In this document: positions 42,050 through 53,889 of the stretch, piece after piece
Layout: each line of letters starts with the position of its first letter
How positions within the stretch are numbered: the stretch's first letter is position 1
NCBI GenBank assembly: GCA_033964015.1
Contig: CM066925.1
Span: 248,001 to 312,000, forward strand
Length of the DNA: 64,000 nucleotides
Source: Scolanthus callimorphus
Lineage: Eukaryota > Cnidaria > Anthozoa > Actiniaria > Edwardsiidae
Reading direction: 5' to 3'
The notes under the pieces: generated by a model
Databases searched by the model: none
Told to the model about the DNA's origin: nothing
Seen by the model: only the letters and a program-made list of their open reading frames with translations
Position numbers and translations under genes: made by a program

Positions 42050-44593
42050 GTGTCAGGACTATAGCTGGATTCACAGGAACTGAAAAGGTTTGTCACGAGT
42101 TACAGTACAACAACAATGGTGCCCAAATCGAGTTTTCGTGTTTTGCCGTGTTTTTTGGGTTCTTCAGCTCCCTAAAGACATTGAAGAGCTTTGAAAGTCA
42201 CGGATATAATGGGTGCGGTGTGGATTGGAAACTCACTGTTCGCTGGAGTTAGACAAACATTCAGTATGAAGTGGATTAAACTGCAAGCTCTTTGGTAAGA
42301 ATGTTTTTTTATTTTTTATGAGAAATATTTTCTCTGACTAGACGAGATCTCCTCAGGAAATTTGATTCCTCGGTCGTACGATTTAGAAAAGATGATCATA
42401 GACTTTCAACTGTGTTTTGGCCATTCATTGATTTATAGAATTGATTACTTTATTCTATCTATTGATAGCTATCTATTATAAGATATTTCTTGAAAACTTT
42501 CGACCTGTGTTTCAATTTGTTTTGGATTCTTCGTGAGTAATGCTCTAGTCAATTGAAACCCCCACCCCTAGGGACTCGGGGAAGGGTGGGGTTATCGTGG
42601 GGGTTTAAAGCATTTTAAAACAAGAGTCTGTTCCGAGGGGGTGGTGGATTTGACTGGTTTTGATTCTGGAATCTGTCCCCACCCCCCGGGGAATGTTTAT
42701 TTGCTTTCAAATAAATTATTTCGGTCAATCTCTCACTTTGATTTTGGCCATGAAAATCTACATGTTCTACGATGCAATTCATTGGAATCATTCGATTTTA
42801 ATGCATTTTTCTGTACTTGCATCCCTTGTTTGATATAGGACACCACACTAGCTGAGGCCCACTCCCCTTTGACGATCATAGAAAGGTGTGTTCTTTCTTT
42901 GATGCTTGCAAGTAAAAGGTGATTTCGGAGGCCCCAAGGGTAGGGGCATTTCACAGGAATTTCCTCCCGATGGAGTGGGGACTTAAACAGCTTTTGTTCA
43001 GGGGTAAACTCAAATCCCCAACCCTTCCCTGAGTCCCTAGGGGTGGGGGCTTCAATTAACTAGTGCATAACCGGTTTGTCCCCAGCCAAATATAAGTTAA
43101 ATGTTATGCATCAATAATATTTTCCTTGCTCAAAGGAAAGTCAGTAGAGTGCACAGAACGTTTTCCCATTTCTGTTGGATCAGAATAAAGAGAGCCTCTG
43201 TTATATGTTTCTGCTGTAGTTTCATTGTTTTCACCTCTTCCTAAAACCCAATAGAAGTATCTTGATCCAAGTTTTTCAAACTTTTCTCAGGGGGAGCATG
43301 CCCCCTCAAACAGAAATTATTTTGTTTTTCTGTCTTATTTCTATTTTCTCTCTTCCCCCCCCCCCCCCCAACCCCCATATTTTTTCAGTATTTTAAGTGC
43401 AATTAGGTGAAATTCAAGAACTTTTTTTTCCTTTTCTGGACATCTTGTAAACCTGAAACTTCATGAATTTCAGACCCTTCTACAAAATTGCTCCACCCAT
43501 AATATGGAGTTATGTATTTGGAACACTTTGGACTTTGCGGCCTTCTGCTTAACACCCGTATGGCCAGGAGTAGTGTCTGGTCCAATATCTTTTGAAGGGT
43601 CTGCACGCAAGTATAGTAACTTGTGTTATTTCCATTATGAAATCTAGTAGCAACCTGTTTCAATATACAGCTGAGGGTTTTTATAGAATTGGGTCAACAT
43701 AGAGTTTCATTGTAGTACTCCAGGGTGGAGAACTTTGACATTATATTTCTCTGTTTTTCATTTTGTTGTTCATGGCATACATTTAGTTTCCAAAATAGAC
43801 CAAAATCAAGGAAGTGATTCTAAGTGTTTCAGCAACTGGATTTTTGGCCACTTTGCAAAAATTGCCCAGAATCCTGGTAAAATGTCTCATATTAATTTCT
43901 CTGGTGTATCTATCAATAATATTGTCTTGTGAATATATACTACTTACTATTCTGTCAGATAATGCAGTTTTTTCCACTGAGGAATAAATTTGTCCTGAAT
44001 AAATCATGAAAGTTATTCTGTCCCCTGGTTATTGTGTCCCCCAGCTGACCCCCAGCCAGTAATCCTCGTTGAGAGGGATAGACTGTATTGGAAAAAGTAA
44101 AAAAGTAAAGTCCCCCCCTGCCCAGAAGGGTGTTGAAAAGTGACCCCCACCCCTATGGAATTTCTAAAAAAAAATTACAGTATTTGTATGGAAAAGAGCA
44201 GGGAGCATGCTAATTCTGACTGTAAGCTGTGGGACATGTGCCAAGCAATAAAATAAATCAAGCGAATCAAGCAATCAAATTTATTTGAAAATTTAGTCAT
44301 TACAAAATTTGAAACTGCAAACTTTTTTAGGGTTGAAAAGATTACCAAATATTTTAGGGGGATATTTTTCGGATATTTTGCAGGGATACAGCTGAGGCAC
44401 CAAATGAGGCAAGATATGGGGATAAGGGGATATTTTGGTCCCCAGACTTGCCTCTATACAATCCCTCTGTGTTGAAATCAAACAATTCACTTGTGACCGA
44501 GACAACTCTGGGCTGAGAGATATGGTATTTGTGTAGGGACAGCATAAAACTGTCTATCTCAGGGGTCATGAGTCAAGAAATAGGACAGGGCAA
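42050..44593 (+). repeat. Left arm of a large inverted repeat
   Basis: It runs from GTGTCAGGAC to GACAGGGCAA and matches 45966-51450 in reverse. Only 42475-42918 lacks a counterpart. That block carries its own AGTCAATTGAAACCCCCACC repeat, inverted near 43030-43060, and a (C)n run at 43352 lies in the paired part. This arm retains empty sites for the insertions found in the right arm (43097-43100 for TTAA, 43784-43785 for TA). No gene is supported; the short frames in it are shared, non-coding repeat sequence. Confidence 0.85.
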
Positions 44594-44929
44594 TTCTTGT
44601 TAGGGGCTGATGTAAGGCCTAACAGCCCCAAACAGCACAGGGCTGCTGTTAGGGACAAACAGCTGGGAGGAAGCATTCCTTACTCCCACGTCTAAAAGGC
44701 GGGGTACATATTATGATCAACACCTACAGCCCTTACAGCCCTAACAGCCCTGGCTGGCCTGACAACCCTAACAGCCAACAAACCTAACAGCCCTAACAGT
44801 CCTAAACAGCAGAGAGGAAGCATTCCTAAAAGGCAGGGCACATATTATGATCAACACTAGACTGTTAGAGCTGATAGGACTGTTAGAGCTGTTAAGACTG
44901 TTAGGGCTGGTAGGTCTGTAAGTGGTGTT

Positions 44930-45219
44930 CAGGGGCGTAGCCAGGTGGGGGTTCCAGAACCCCCCCCTCTCCCGCAGTGGAACCCCCCTCGCCTCTGTTC
45001 TGGACCGACTTACTACTAAAATTGTAAATATTTAATAGACAACAAATAAAAGCTCCAATAAAATGTAGCAAATTTCTTCAAACGCTAGTTTTTCCCCGAG
45101 ATCAATATTTTTGGCTGGGTTTCCTGTGGCGAGAACCCAAAAAACATGTCTGATCTATGGAGTTTTTTATTTTTTGAATTTTGGAACCCCCCCTCTCATA
45201 AGTGCTGGCTACGCCCCTG
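44930..45219. mobile_element. 290-bp MITE with CAGGGGCGTAGCC ends
   Basis: CAGGGGCGTAGCC and its complement bound the element; GTGTT flanks both sides (44925-44929, 45220-45224). The inverted partner at 38440-39468 lacks it (AACAC at about 39113-39117), so the empty site is visible. The ends resemble hAT-like MITEs but the duplication seen is five bases. Confidence 0.8.
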
Positions 45220-46496
45220 GTGTTAGGGTTGTTAGTAGGTGTTAATCATAATTTGTGCCCCAGGTCTTTTAAGAGGTGGAAGTAAGGAATGTTTTCTCAA
45301 TACTGTTTGGGCTGTTAGGTCTGTTAGGCCCAACAACAGCCCTAACAAGAATTTCCCTGTCCTATTCCTTGACAGGTCAGGGGTTGGGCCAACTTTCTTG
45401 ATAGTGCGTGCCGCATGTGTTAGCCACAACACTTGATAACTTGCATTTTTTTTTCTCATGTGAAACAGGTGCCAGTTTTGTCCCTACCCCAAAGTTGTCT
45501 CAGGGTCTTCTCCATCGTTTTTCAAAATGGTGGTTGACTCGGGAGAAAACCCTGGGGGAGGCTGAGTCACATGACCATTTCACAACAAAGGACAACCTCG
45601 TTCCCATGTTTTCAAACAGTGGTCATGTGACTCAGCCTCCCCCAGGGTCCTCTACTCGACCAACCGCCATCTTGAAAATTACCCACAAGACCCTGGGGAC
45701 GAGGTTGATATCTCACCTCATGTGAACTACGGGTGTCTACATTTTTATTAGTTGAGTTGTCCTCGTGCTTTTTGTGTTTTGTAAAAGGCACAAAGGCAAT
45801 AATATTAGTCTAAATATAATAAATGTATTTTTGATACTACAATTAACTACTACCATCTTTTATTCCTTATAATAGTTGGAAGCTCCGCTTTTAGGCAGTG
45901 CCTAAATCTATATATTAAAATATAGCGAAGTTAGACATTTCATTTTTGGTCATTTCCGCCCTGTCTTGCCCTGTCCTATTTCTTGACTCATATTACCCTT
46001 GAGATAGACAGTTTTATGCTGTCCCTACACAAATACCTATCTCTCAGCCCAGAGTTGTCTCGGTCACAAGTGAATTGTTTGATTTCAACACAGAGGGATT
46101 GTCTAGAGGCAAGTCTGGGGACCAAAATATCCCCTAATCCCCATATCTTGCCTCATTTGGTGCCTCAACTGTATCCTTGCAAAATATCCAAAAAAATATC
46201 CCCCTAAAATATTTGGTAATCTTTTCAACCCTAAAAAAGTTTGCAGTTTCAAATTTTGTAATGATAAAATTTTCATTTCAAATTTTGTAATGATTAAATT
46301 TTCAAATTTTAAAATAAATTTGACTGCTTGATTGGCTTGATATATTTTATTGCTTGGCACATGTCCCACGGCTTACAGTCAGAATTAGCATGCTCCCTGC
46401 TCTTTTCCATACAAATACTGGGGTGGGGGTCACTTCAACGCCCTTCTGGGCAGGGGGGACTTTACTTTTTTACTTTTTCCAATACAGCCTACCCCC

Positions 46497-46903
46497 TGCG
46501 AAATTACATTGAGATTTCTTAAGAATTCTTAAGAAAATCTCAAGAATTCTTAAGAAACCATGAGAAAGAATTCTTAGGAATTCTTAAGAATTCTTTAGAA
46601 TCAAGGTGTGAATTTTCACGGTAAATGGCCCAAAACAAACATGAGAATTCTTAAGAGTTCTTAAGAATTCTCAAAGCATAAGAATTTTTAGGAATGTTTG
46701 AGAATCACACCATACCTTGAGATGTTTGAGAAATTTTTGGAAATATTTGGAACTTTTGAGAACTTTTAAGAATTTTTAAGATTTTTAAAGAACAATTAAG
46801 ACTTTGTGAGAATAATGTAAATAATACAACTGAGAGGAAGATTTATCACAACAACATTTTATTAGAAAACTCTTCCTTTATAATTTCAGTAAAATAATTC
46901 TTA
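46497..46903. mobile_element. Insertion rich in AATTCTTAAG repeats
   Basis: Absent from the left arm, where CCAATACAG and ACGAGGATTACTGG are joined by only 12 bases. The inserted sequence has many TTCTTAAGAATTCT-type units that can pair with one another. Its true ends are not clear. Confidence 0.55.
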
Positions 46904-47190
46904 ACGAGGATTACTGGCTGGGGGTCAGCTGGGGGACACAATAACCAGGGGACACAATAACGTTCATGATTTATTCATGACAATATTTATTCCTCAGTGG
47001 AAAAAACTGCATTGTCTGACAGAATAGTGAGTAGAATAATTTCACAAGATAATATTATTGATAGATACACCAGAGAAATTAATATGAGACATTTTACCAG
47101 GATTCCGGACAATTTTGGCAAAGTGGCCAAAAATCCAGTTACTGAAACACTTAGAATCACTTCCTTGATTTTGGTCTATTTTGGAAATTA

Positions 47191-47490
47191 CTGCGGTTTT
47201 CATAATTCTGCGAACTCTCGCTATCGATTTCCAACCGTAAAACCGCCTTCAGGCTTCCGTCAATCAAACTCCCGAGTCTTTCGTCGTTACTCTTTGTGCT
47301 TTTTGATTGGCCAGCACGTAACCATTGCTGGCGTGACAGGAAGCCATTTTAGCACTGCTTAGGCGCTGGCCAATCAAAAAGCACAAAGAGTAACGGCGAG
47401 AAGACTCGGGAGTTTGATTGACGGAAGCCAGAAGGCGGTTTTACGGTTGGAAATCGATGGCGAGAGTTCGCAGAATTATGAAAGCCGCAG
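47191..47490. mobile_element. 300-bp mariner-type MITE, TA duplication
   Basis: The ends CTGCGGTTTTCATAATTCTG and near-complement are flanked by TA (47189-47190, 47491-47492). The left arm of the large inverted repeat has a single TA at the matching place (43784-43785). The two arms of the MITE also share ACTCGGGAGTTTGATTG and CACAAAGAGTAAC. Confidence 0.9.
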
Positions 47491-48155
47491 TAAATGTATG
47501 CCATGAACAACAAAATGAAAAATGGAGAAATATACCTAATGTCAAAGTTTTCCACCCTGGAGTACTACAATGAAACTCTATGTCGACCCAATTCTATAAA
47601 AACCCTCAACTGTATATTGAAACAGGTTGCCATCTAGATTTCATAATGGAAGTAACACAAGTTACTATACTTGCGTGCAGACCCTTCAAAAGATATTGGA
47701 CCAGACACTACTCCTGGCCATGGATGCGGGTGTTAAGCAGAAGGCCGCAAAGTCCACAGTGTTCCAAAATACATAACTCCATATTATGGGTGGTGAAATT
47801 CATGAAGTTTCAGGTTTACAAGATGTTCAGAAAGGAAGAAAAGGTACTTGAATTTCGCCTAATTGCACTTAAAATACTGAAAAAAATGGAGGTCGGGGGG
47901 GGGGGGTTGGGAGAGAAAATAGAAATGAGACAGAAAAACAAAATAATTTCTGTTTGAGGGGGCATGCTCCCCTTGAGAAAAGTTTGAAAAACTTGGATCA
48001 AGATACTTCTATTGGGTTTTTGAAAACAATGAAACTACGGCAGAAACATATAACAGAGGCTCTCTATTCTGATCCAACAGAAATGGGAAAACGTTCTGTG
48101 CACTCTGCTGACTTTCCTTTGAGCAAGGAAGATATTATTGATGCATAACATTTAA

Positions 48156-50446
48156 GGAGGCTGCCTACAATTTTTTCTGCTCTCCACCACCAAACTTTGT
48201 TTGCCTGCTGTTCAGGCTCAAAAACCTGTACCGGTCTGAACTTTCACATGGTTACCCTGGAGGGTTTGAACTTTGTTGTAGTGTGCATTGTGTTGTGATC
48301 GGAGTTGCTATAGCAACGTTATAACCACACCCTTGTTTATATTACGCAGCCATCAGATGCGTTGCGTGACCTAAACTTTTCAAATGACACCCCTCGCACT
48401 AATCCCTGAGTAGCTAACATTAATCACAGCAAGTTTGGAGAGCATTCATTGGGCCGATTTTATGTTATTCGAACGGACTTTTTCAGGCTCCAAAATGTCA
48501 AAGTTATTTATGCCGCAAAGATTTCTTTGAAAAAGAATGGCTAATATCTGCGGAATTAAAAGATCCTTGCCGCCCGAATAATCTACAAACCCAAGGCAAT
48601 GTACCAGCCAAATTTCACTTCTTGGAATGCTTCCGATTTTGTTTGGCATGTGTTCAAGCAAACTGCAAAATTTGAGAAATTATATTATAAATCTTACGTT
48701 TGTTATAAAATTTACACTTTTCGCCTCTGACAAAAATCTTATATGATTTTTTTTATACTTCCGTAAATTAATCTTGAATATATACCAAAAATAACCCTCT
48801 AAGTCTCGAGTTCATTGAAGTATTTTAAGGCACCGAGAAAAAATGCTAAACTTCACTACTCTTTCGGTTTGCTCGAGCCGGTTTTTGCCATTGTACTTTG
48901 TTTTCACTTGTTAGCTTTCACGTGGTTTTCCCTGTAATCAGTGAAGCGGACTACATTCCATCATGGGAATCAAACTAACTAACTACAACAACAAAAGATA
49001 ATGCATATTCTATTACCTTTTAGGTACAGACCATTACATGGATTGTTGCAGTCGAAATGCCTCCAAAAATAACCCGTAAGCTTCTGAGCTGGAAAAATAG
49101 ATTCCTGCAAGCCGGTTAAGCAGACGAAAATAGCAGCTAGGGCTCTTAAAAAATACCAGGCACTCCTTCCATTTTCTTTTGTTTGTTTTGGCCGAATGAA
49201 GACAAAATAATTTGAGTTGCCTTGATTGCTAGTGTTGCTAAATGCCTTCTCTTTTCACGTGTTGGCTTGTGACTTACCTGAAAAGCCATTTAGTGACAAT
49301 GAATATCGCGAGATAAGATCCAACAAATAGATAATAGAAAACATTTACAGCTTGGATTTGCAAGCGTTCAGGCTTGCCATATAAATGTTTAACTTGACAG
49401 ATAACTGACTTTTCTCAGACATCTCAAATGATAAAAACCACTAGGTAAACAAGAAAAGACGCGAACAACAATTTAGTATTTTTCTAATCAACAGAATGCA
49501 AAGAGTTAGAAAGCTCAACATTATCAAGTTAACGTTCCTAATAAATGTTGTTGGCTTGTTATTGCGTGACATTGTTTTGCTACGCTTTGCGAGTCAGATG
49601 AATGTTGAGTCAATGGCCCATGAAAACTACAACACGCTGGAATGTAGTTCGCTTCACTGATTACAGGGAAAACCACGTGAAAGCTACAACAGGTGAAAAC
49701 AAAGTACAATGACAAAAACCGGCTCGAGCAAACCGAAAGAGTGGTGAAGTTTAGCATTTTTTCTCGGTGCCTTAAAATACTTCAATGAAGTCGAGACTTA
49801 GAGGGTTATTTTTGGTATATATTCAAGATTAATTTACGGAAGTATAAAAAAAAAATCATATGAGATTTTTGTCAGAGGCGAAAAGTGTAAATTTTATAAC
49901 AAACGTAAGATTTATAATATAATTTCTCAAATTTTGCAGTTTGCTTGAACACATGCCAAACAAAATCGGAAGCATTCCAAGAAGTGAAATTTGGCTGGTA
50001 CATTGCCTTGGGTTTGTAGATTATTCGGGCGGCAAGGATCTTTTAATTCCGCAGATATTAGCCATTCTTTTTCAAGGAAATCTTTGCGGCATAAATAACT
50101 TTGACATTTTGGAGCCTGAAAAAGTCCGTTCGAATAACATAAAATCGGCCCAATGAATGCTCTCCAAACTTGCTGTGATTAATGTTAGCTACTCAGGGAT
50201 TAGTGCGAGGGGTGTCATTTGAAAAGTTTAGGTCGCGCAACGCGTCCGATGGCTGCTAATTATAAACAAGGGTGTGGTTATAACGTTGCTATAGCAACTC
50301 CGATCACAACAAAATGCACACTACAATAAAGTTCAAACCCTCCAGGGTAACCATGTGAAAGTTCAGACTGGTACAGGTTTTTGAGCGTGAACAGCAGGCA
50401 TACAAATATTGGGCGTTGAGGGCAGAAAGAATTGTAGGCAGCCTCC
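48156..50446. mobile_element. 2.3 kb foldback element with TTAA duplication
   Basis: The ends GGAGGCTGCCTACAATT and complement are flanked by TTAA (48152-48155, 50447-50450). The left arm of the large inverted repeat has one TTAA at 43097-43100. The arms are long, about 48156-48961 and 49639-50446, with a 680-bp loop. Each arm holds the same 71-codon frame (MLEHMPNKIGSIPRSEIW start; 48446-48661 minus and 49941-50156 plus) with one amino-acid difference. No transposase is recognised. Piggybac- or Kolobok-type by target only. Confidence 0.9.
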
Positions 50447-50842
50447 TTAACTTATATTTGGCTGGGGACAAACCGGTTATGCACTAGTCAATTGAAACCC
50501 CCACCCCTAGGGACCCAGGGAAGGGTTGGGGATTTGATTTTACCCCTGAACAAAAGCTGTTTAAGTCCCCACTCCATCGGGAGGAAATTCCTGTGAAATG
50601 CCCCTACCCTTGGGGCCTCCGAAATCACCTCGTTCACGTTTAAGAATAAAGTTCTTGCGCCCTCCAATTTCAGATTTGAAGTGCACTATAAATTAAAAAT
50701 CGCGCTATTCCCAACACGCGCGTAAATCGAATTGAATTTTGATTAGCACGCGAGACAACAAATGACTCACAAGGCTTGGCGCCGACAGCTTGAGGCTTTA
50801 GTCTTTCGGGTGACAAACTTTATTGAAACCACTATATACTAA

Positions 50843-51017
50843 AACAATTAGACCTCTCGTCCTCATGTGCTATGATATCAATAGACCATTCGGCCTTCGG
50901 CCTCATGGTCTATTCATCATAGCACATTCGGCATGTGCTATGATATCAATAGACCATTCGGCCTTCGGCCTCATGGTCTATTCATCATAGCACATTCGGC
51001 CTTGAGGTCTAATTGTT
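50843..51017. repeat. Two 68-bp units, each a cruciform hairpin
   Basis: Units start at 50867 and 50935. Each has GTGCTATGAT...ATCATAGCAC, AATAGACCAT...ATGGTCTATT and GGCC-TTC-GGCC stems. The whole is bounded by AACAATTAGACCTC and its complement, so it is probably a small foldback MITE with an internally doubled hairpin. It lies in the block that has no partner in the left arm. Confidence 0.8.
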
Positions 51018-51863
51018 AAATAGATACCTATCAATAGATAGAATAAAGTAATCAATTCTATAATTCAATGAATGGCCAAAACACAGTTGAAAGTCTATGT
51101 TCATCTTTTCTAAATCGTACGGCCGAGGAATCAAATTCCCTGAAGAGATCGTCTAGTCAGAGAAAATATTTCTCATAATACATAAAAACATTCTTACCAA
51201 AGAGCTTGCAGTTTAATCCACTTCATACTGAATGTTTGTCCAACTCCAGCGAACAGTGAGTTTCCAATCCACACCGCACCCATTATATCCGTGACTTTCA
51301 AAGCTATTCCATGCCTTTAGGGAGTTGAAGAACCCACAAAACACGGCAAAACACGAAAACTCCCGCGCTCCATTTTGGGCGCCATTGTGTTGTACTGTAA
51401 CTCGTGACAAACGTTTTCAGTTCCTGTGAATTCAGCTATAGTCCTGACACTTTCGCATTCAGTGGAGAAGTAGAATATATGTCTAATTAAATAGAATTGC
51501 AGTCGTGAAAACGACTCCTCTCGAAAACAAACAGAGCAGTATAAAATTTATGGTTCAGGTATTTTTTTGGGTATGAAATTTGACGCTCCATTGCTAAATT
51601 GCTAAAATTGCTAAAATGTTGACAATGCAAATATCTAAAACAGAAATTTCAACACTACCAGTACCTTAAATTCAGTTCTGCAAGCTATGTTGCTTTCCTC
51701 TCCAAGCTTATGGCCAATTTGTAAGAAGAGCTTTTAAATGATTCATGCCCAGTCAGTTTCTTCTCCCACTTCTGTCATAAATGGCTTCAAAATCAAAAGC
51801 GATTGGTTTCTACACAGTTCTCTTCATAGACGAGGAAATATAATTTATATCAATTGATGATAT

Positions 51864-51900
51864 AATATATAGATTTAGACACTGCCTCAAAGCGGAACCC
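51864..51900 (-). repeat. Solo 3' end of the GCGGAGCTCC family
   Basis: It reads AATATATAGATTTAGACACT, then CAAAGCGGAACCC, a decayed complement of the family 3' end. The rest of that copy is not traceable. Confidence 0.55.
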
Positions 51901-53689
51901 ACATAACAACAATACACACAACTTCAGCATTTATGGAACTCTAAATATCTCATTAGAGTTTTTCTGTATCCTCTGTGCTAAAGTGTGAAAGACAGAGGGT
52001 CTGTGCTATTATGCAAATGCCTCGATCTTTTGTTCGCTTAAAATTGTGGCGAACTATTGTGATCACTCGTGCATAACGTCTTGATTCTCAGATTCCCCCC
52101 AAAAAATTTGAGCAAGCCTCTGACCTAGAATAAAAATATCGCGCAAGCAAAGCTGGTGGCGAAAAAGAATCGAGCAAGCTCACTCTTAAACTCTCTCCTG
52201 ATTACTATTTTTTAGGGAACCTGATGACTTTATAAATATAATGTTTTTTTGGTCGGCGCGCGATGCGCGCTTGCCAAGTGTCTTAGCATTCTGTTCAAAA
52301 TTGAAGTAAATTTACTGTCAGGAAATGGTAAATAAAGGTTTACTTACTTTCAACTGATACGTCCAAAATTGCAGCAGCTTCGCGCGCATAAAAGGCGGAT
52401 CGGTTGTGGTGTAGTATTTACAAACTAAAATTGTACTGGACTGTGATTAATAATTGGAAAGTTTTCGTGGAAAGTTTCCTGCCTGATGGCGTCTTGAATA
52501 TATAGCCAATCCTTTGTTTAGTTAGAAGGAAAATAAAACTTTACAAAGCGGTCCGGTGAGCAAAAAACCGAACTGTTCCGGATGCTATAAACATACCAAT
52601 TTCGCGACATGCTAACATAGCTGGAGAGCTTGAAATCGTACTTTATTGAAGTGATCAACTGTCGTTTTGTCGGCAAAATTAAATTTAAGTAATTCTCAAA
52701 CCCCAAAAAAACAAATACAGGAAAAAAATCGAGCACAGTCACGTTCTAGGAAAAAAAATCGGGCAGCAAAACTGGACGCGAAAAAAATTTCGTGCCAAAA
52801 GAAAAAAAATTTAGCCTTAAGATGAAGAAGTCTGGGTATGGGATGGAATACCGTACCAACGTAATGAAGTCGGCTCTGAAATGTTGGGACCGAAAGCAGA
52901 AACAACAAGAGGAAGGTGAGAGACCCATATACAGAGAAAGAGGATGGAGGAAAGAAATAGAGAAGTTGAGAAAGAGAGGGGGAGATTGGAGTGGTACAAG
53001 AAGGGAAGAAAGGGCAAGAACTATGAGTTGATCATGAACAACAGAGAGACCAAGAAGACAGAAAACGCAGATCGTATGAATAATGAAGCTTCGGAAGAAT
53101 TATGCGATATCCAGCCACCAGGCCCAAGTGCCCCCCGCCGAGATTCCGTCATCACTAGACTCTATTTACCCAGTTGACGGGTCTAATCATGCGCCGTACG
53201 TAGCGAATTAGAGAAAATCCGACGCCATCCTTTGTTTTTAAATTCTGAACGGCTCATGATAAGACAGGAGGCTGAACGTATGATTGAAAGTCATGTTCCT
53301 GTTTATTTGAAGAGCGCGGACTAAACATGTACCCGCCACCGTGACAAGACAATTTTAATTTTTTTCAAAAGCGTTGGATGACAATTTACAGATAAAATTA
53401 ATGTAACGTAACATAATTACTTTGATTTTCTAGAATTAAAATTATTTGCCTTTTGCCTGTTTTCACATTTCAGGACCGGTAAAATCCTCGATCTCGCCTG
53501 TAGAACAATCCCTGTTAAACTCACCCTGTTAGGGGGCGGTTTATTTGAATTGTGACCGTCCAGACAGCATTGGGATACTGTTGAAATTCGTTTCTCTGCC
53601 TTTCCCATCCATTTTCGTCTATCCATCTACGTACCGATGAAAATAATGTTGGTATCAAATAGGGATGATCGCGCATGCCCGAAACTCTA
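51901..53689. other. Unassigned region with a Lys/Arg-rich broken frame
   Basis: No clear gene. At 52792-53177 two overlapping plus frames encode basic sequence (SALKCWDRKQKQQEEGERPI; RLEWYKKGRKG). The WYKKG-type motif recalls proteins of some cnidarian repeats, but I cannot name the family. A-rich runs at 52707-52811 flank it. The rest of the block holds nothing I can support. Confidence 0.35.
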
Positions 53690-53889
53690 ACGGGAGTATG
53701 CTATTTTTTGCAATACTCCCAGGAGTATGGGGAGTATACAGATCAATGCCATGACACGCAAGGGTCAAAAGTAGAGATAGTCAGTAGAGATCGGTATGGG
53801 TGTCACCAGATGTGGGTCAGAGCATTGTACAGTAATGTAAGTTCAGTACTGCAAGTTATGGTAGGATAAGTATGGATTACATGAGTACA

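Larger units (their letters stand above)
39804..45916 (+). mobile_element. GCGGAGCTCC-family element, copy D
   Basis: The 5' end is preceded by ATATATTA and reads GCGGAGCTCC with hairpin GGCGGCC-GAA-GGCCGCC and AGCGGAGCACCATACCT, as in copies A and B. The 3' end reads AAGCTCCGC, TTTAGGCAGTGCCTAAA, TCTATATATT. It contains no recognisable ORF. It includes the left arm of the large inverted repeat (42050-44593) and a MITE. Whether the whole 6.1 kb moved as a unit is uncertain. Confidence 0.5.
45966..51450 (-). repeat. Right arm of the large inverted repeat, with three insertions
   Basis: It is the reverse of 42050-44593. After removing insertions at about 46497-46903, 47191-47490 and 48156-50446, and a replaced block at 50632-51010, about 2.10 kb remains paired, the same as in the left arm. 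The two arms differ at scattered sites, so they have been separate for some time. Confidence 0.85.
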
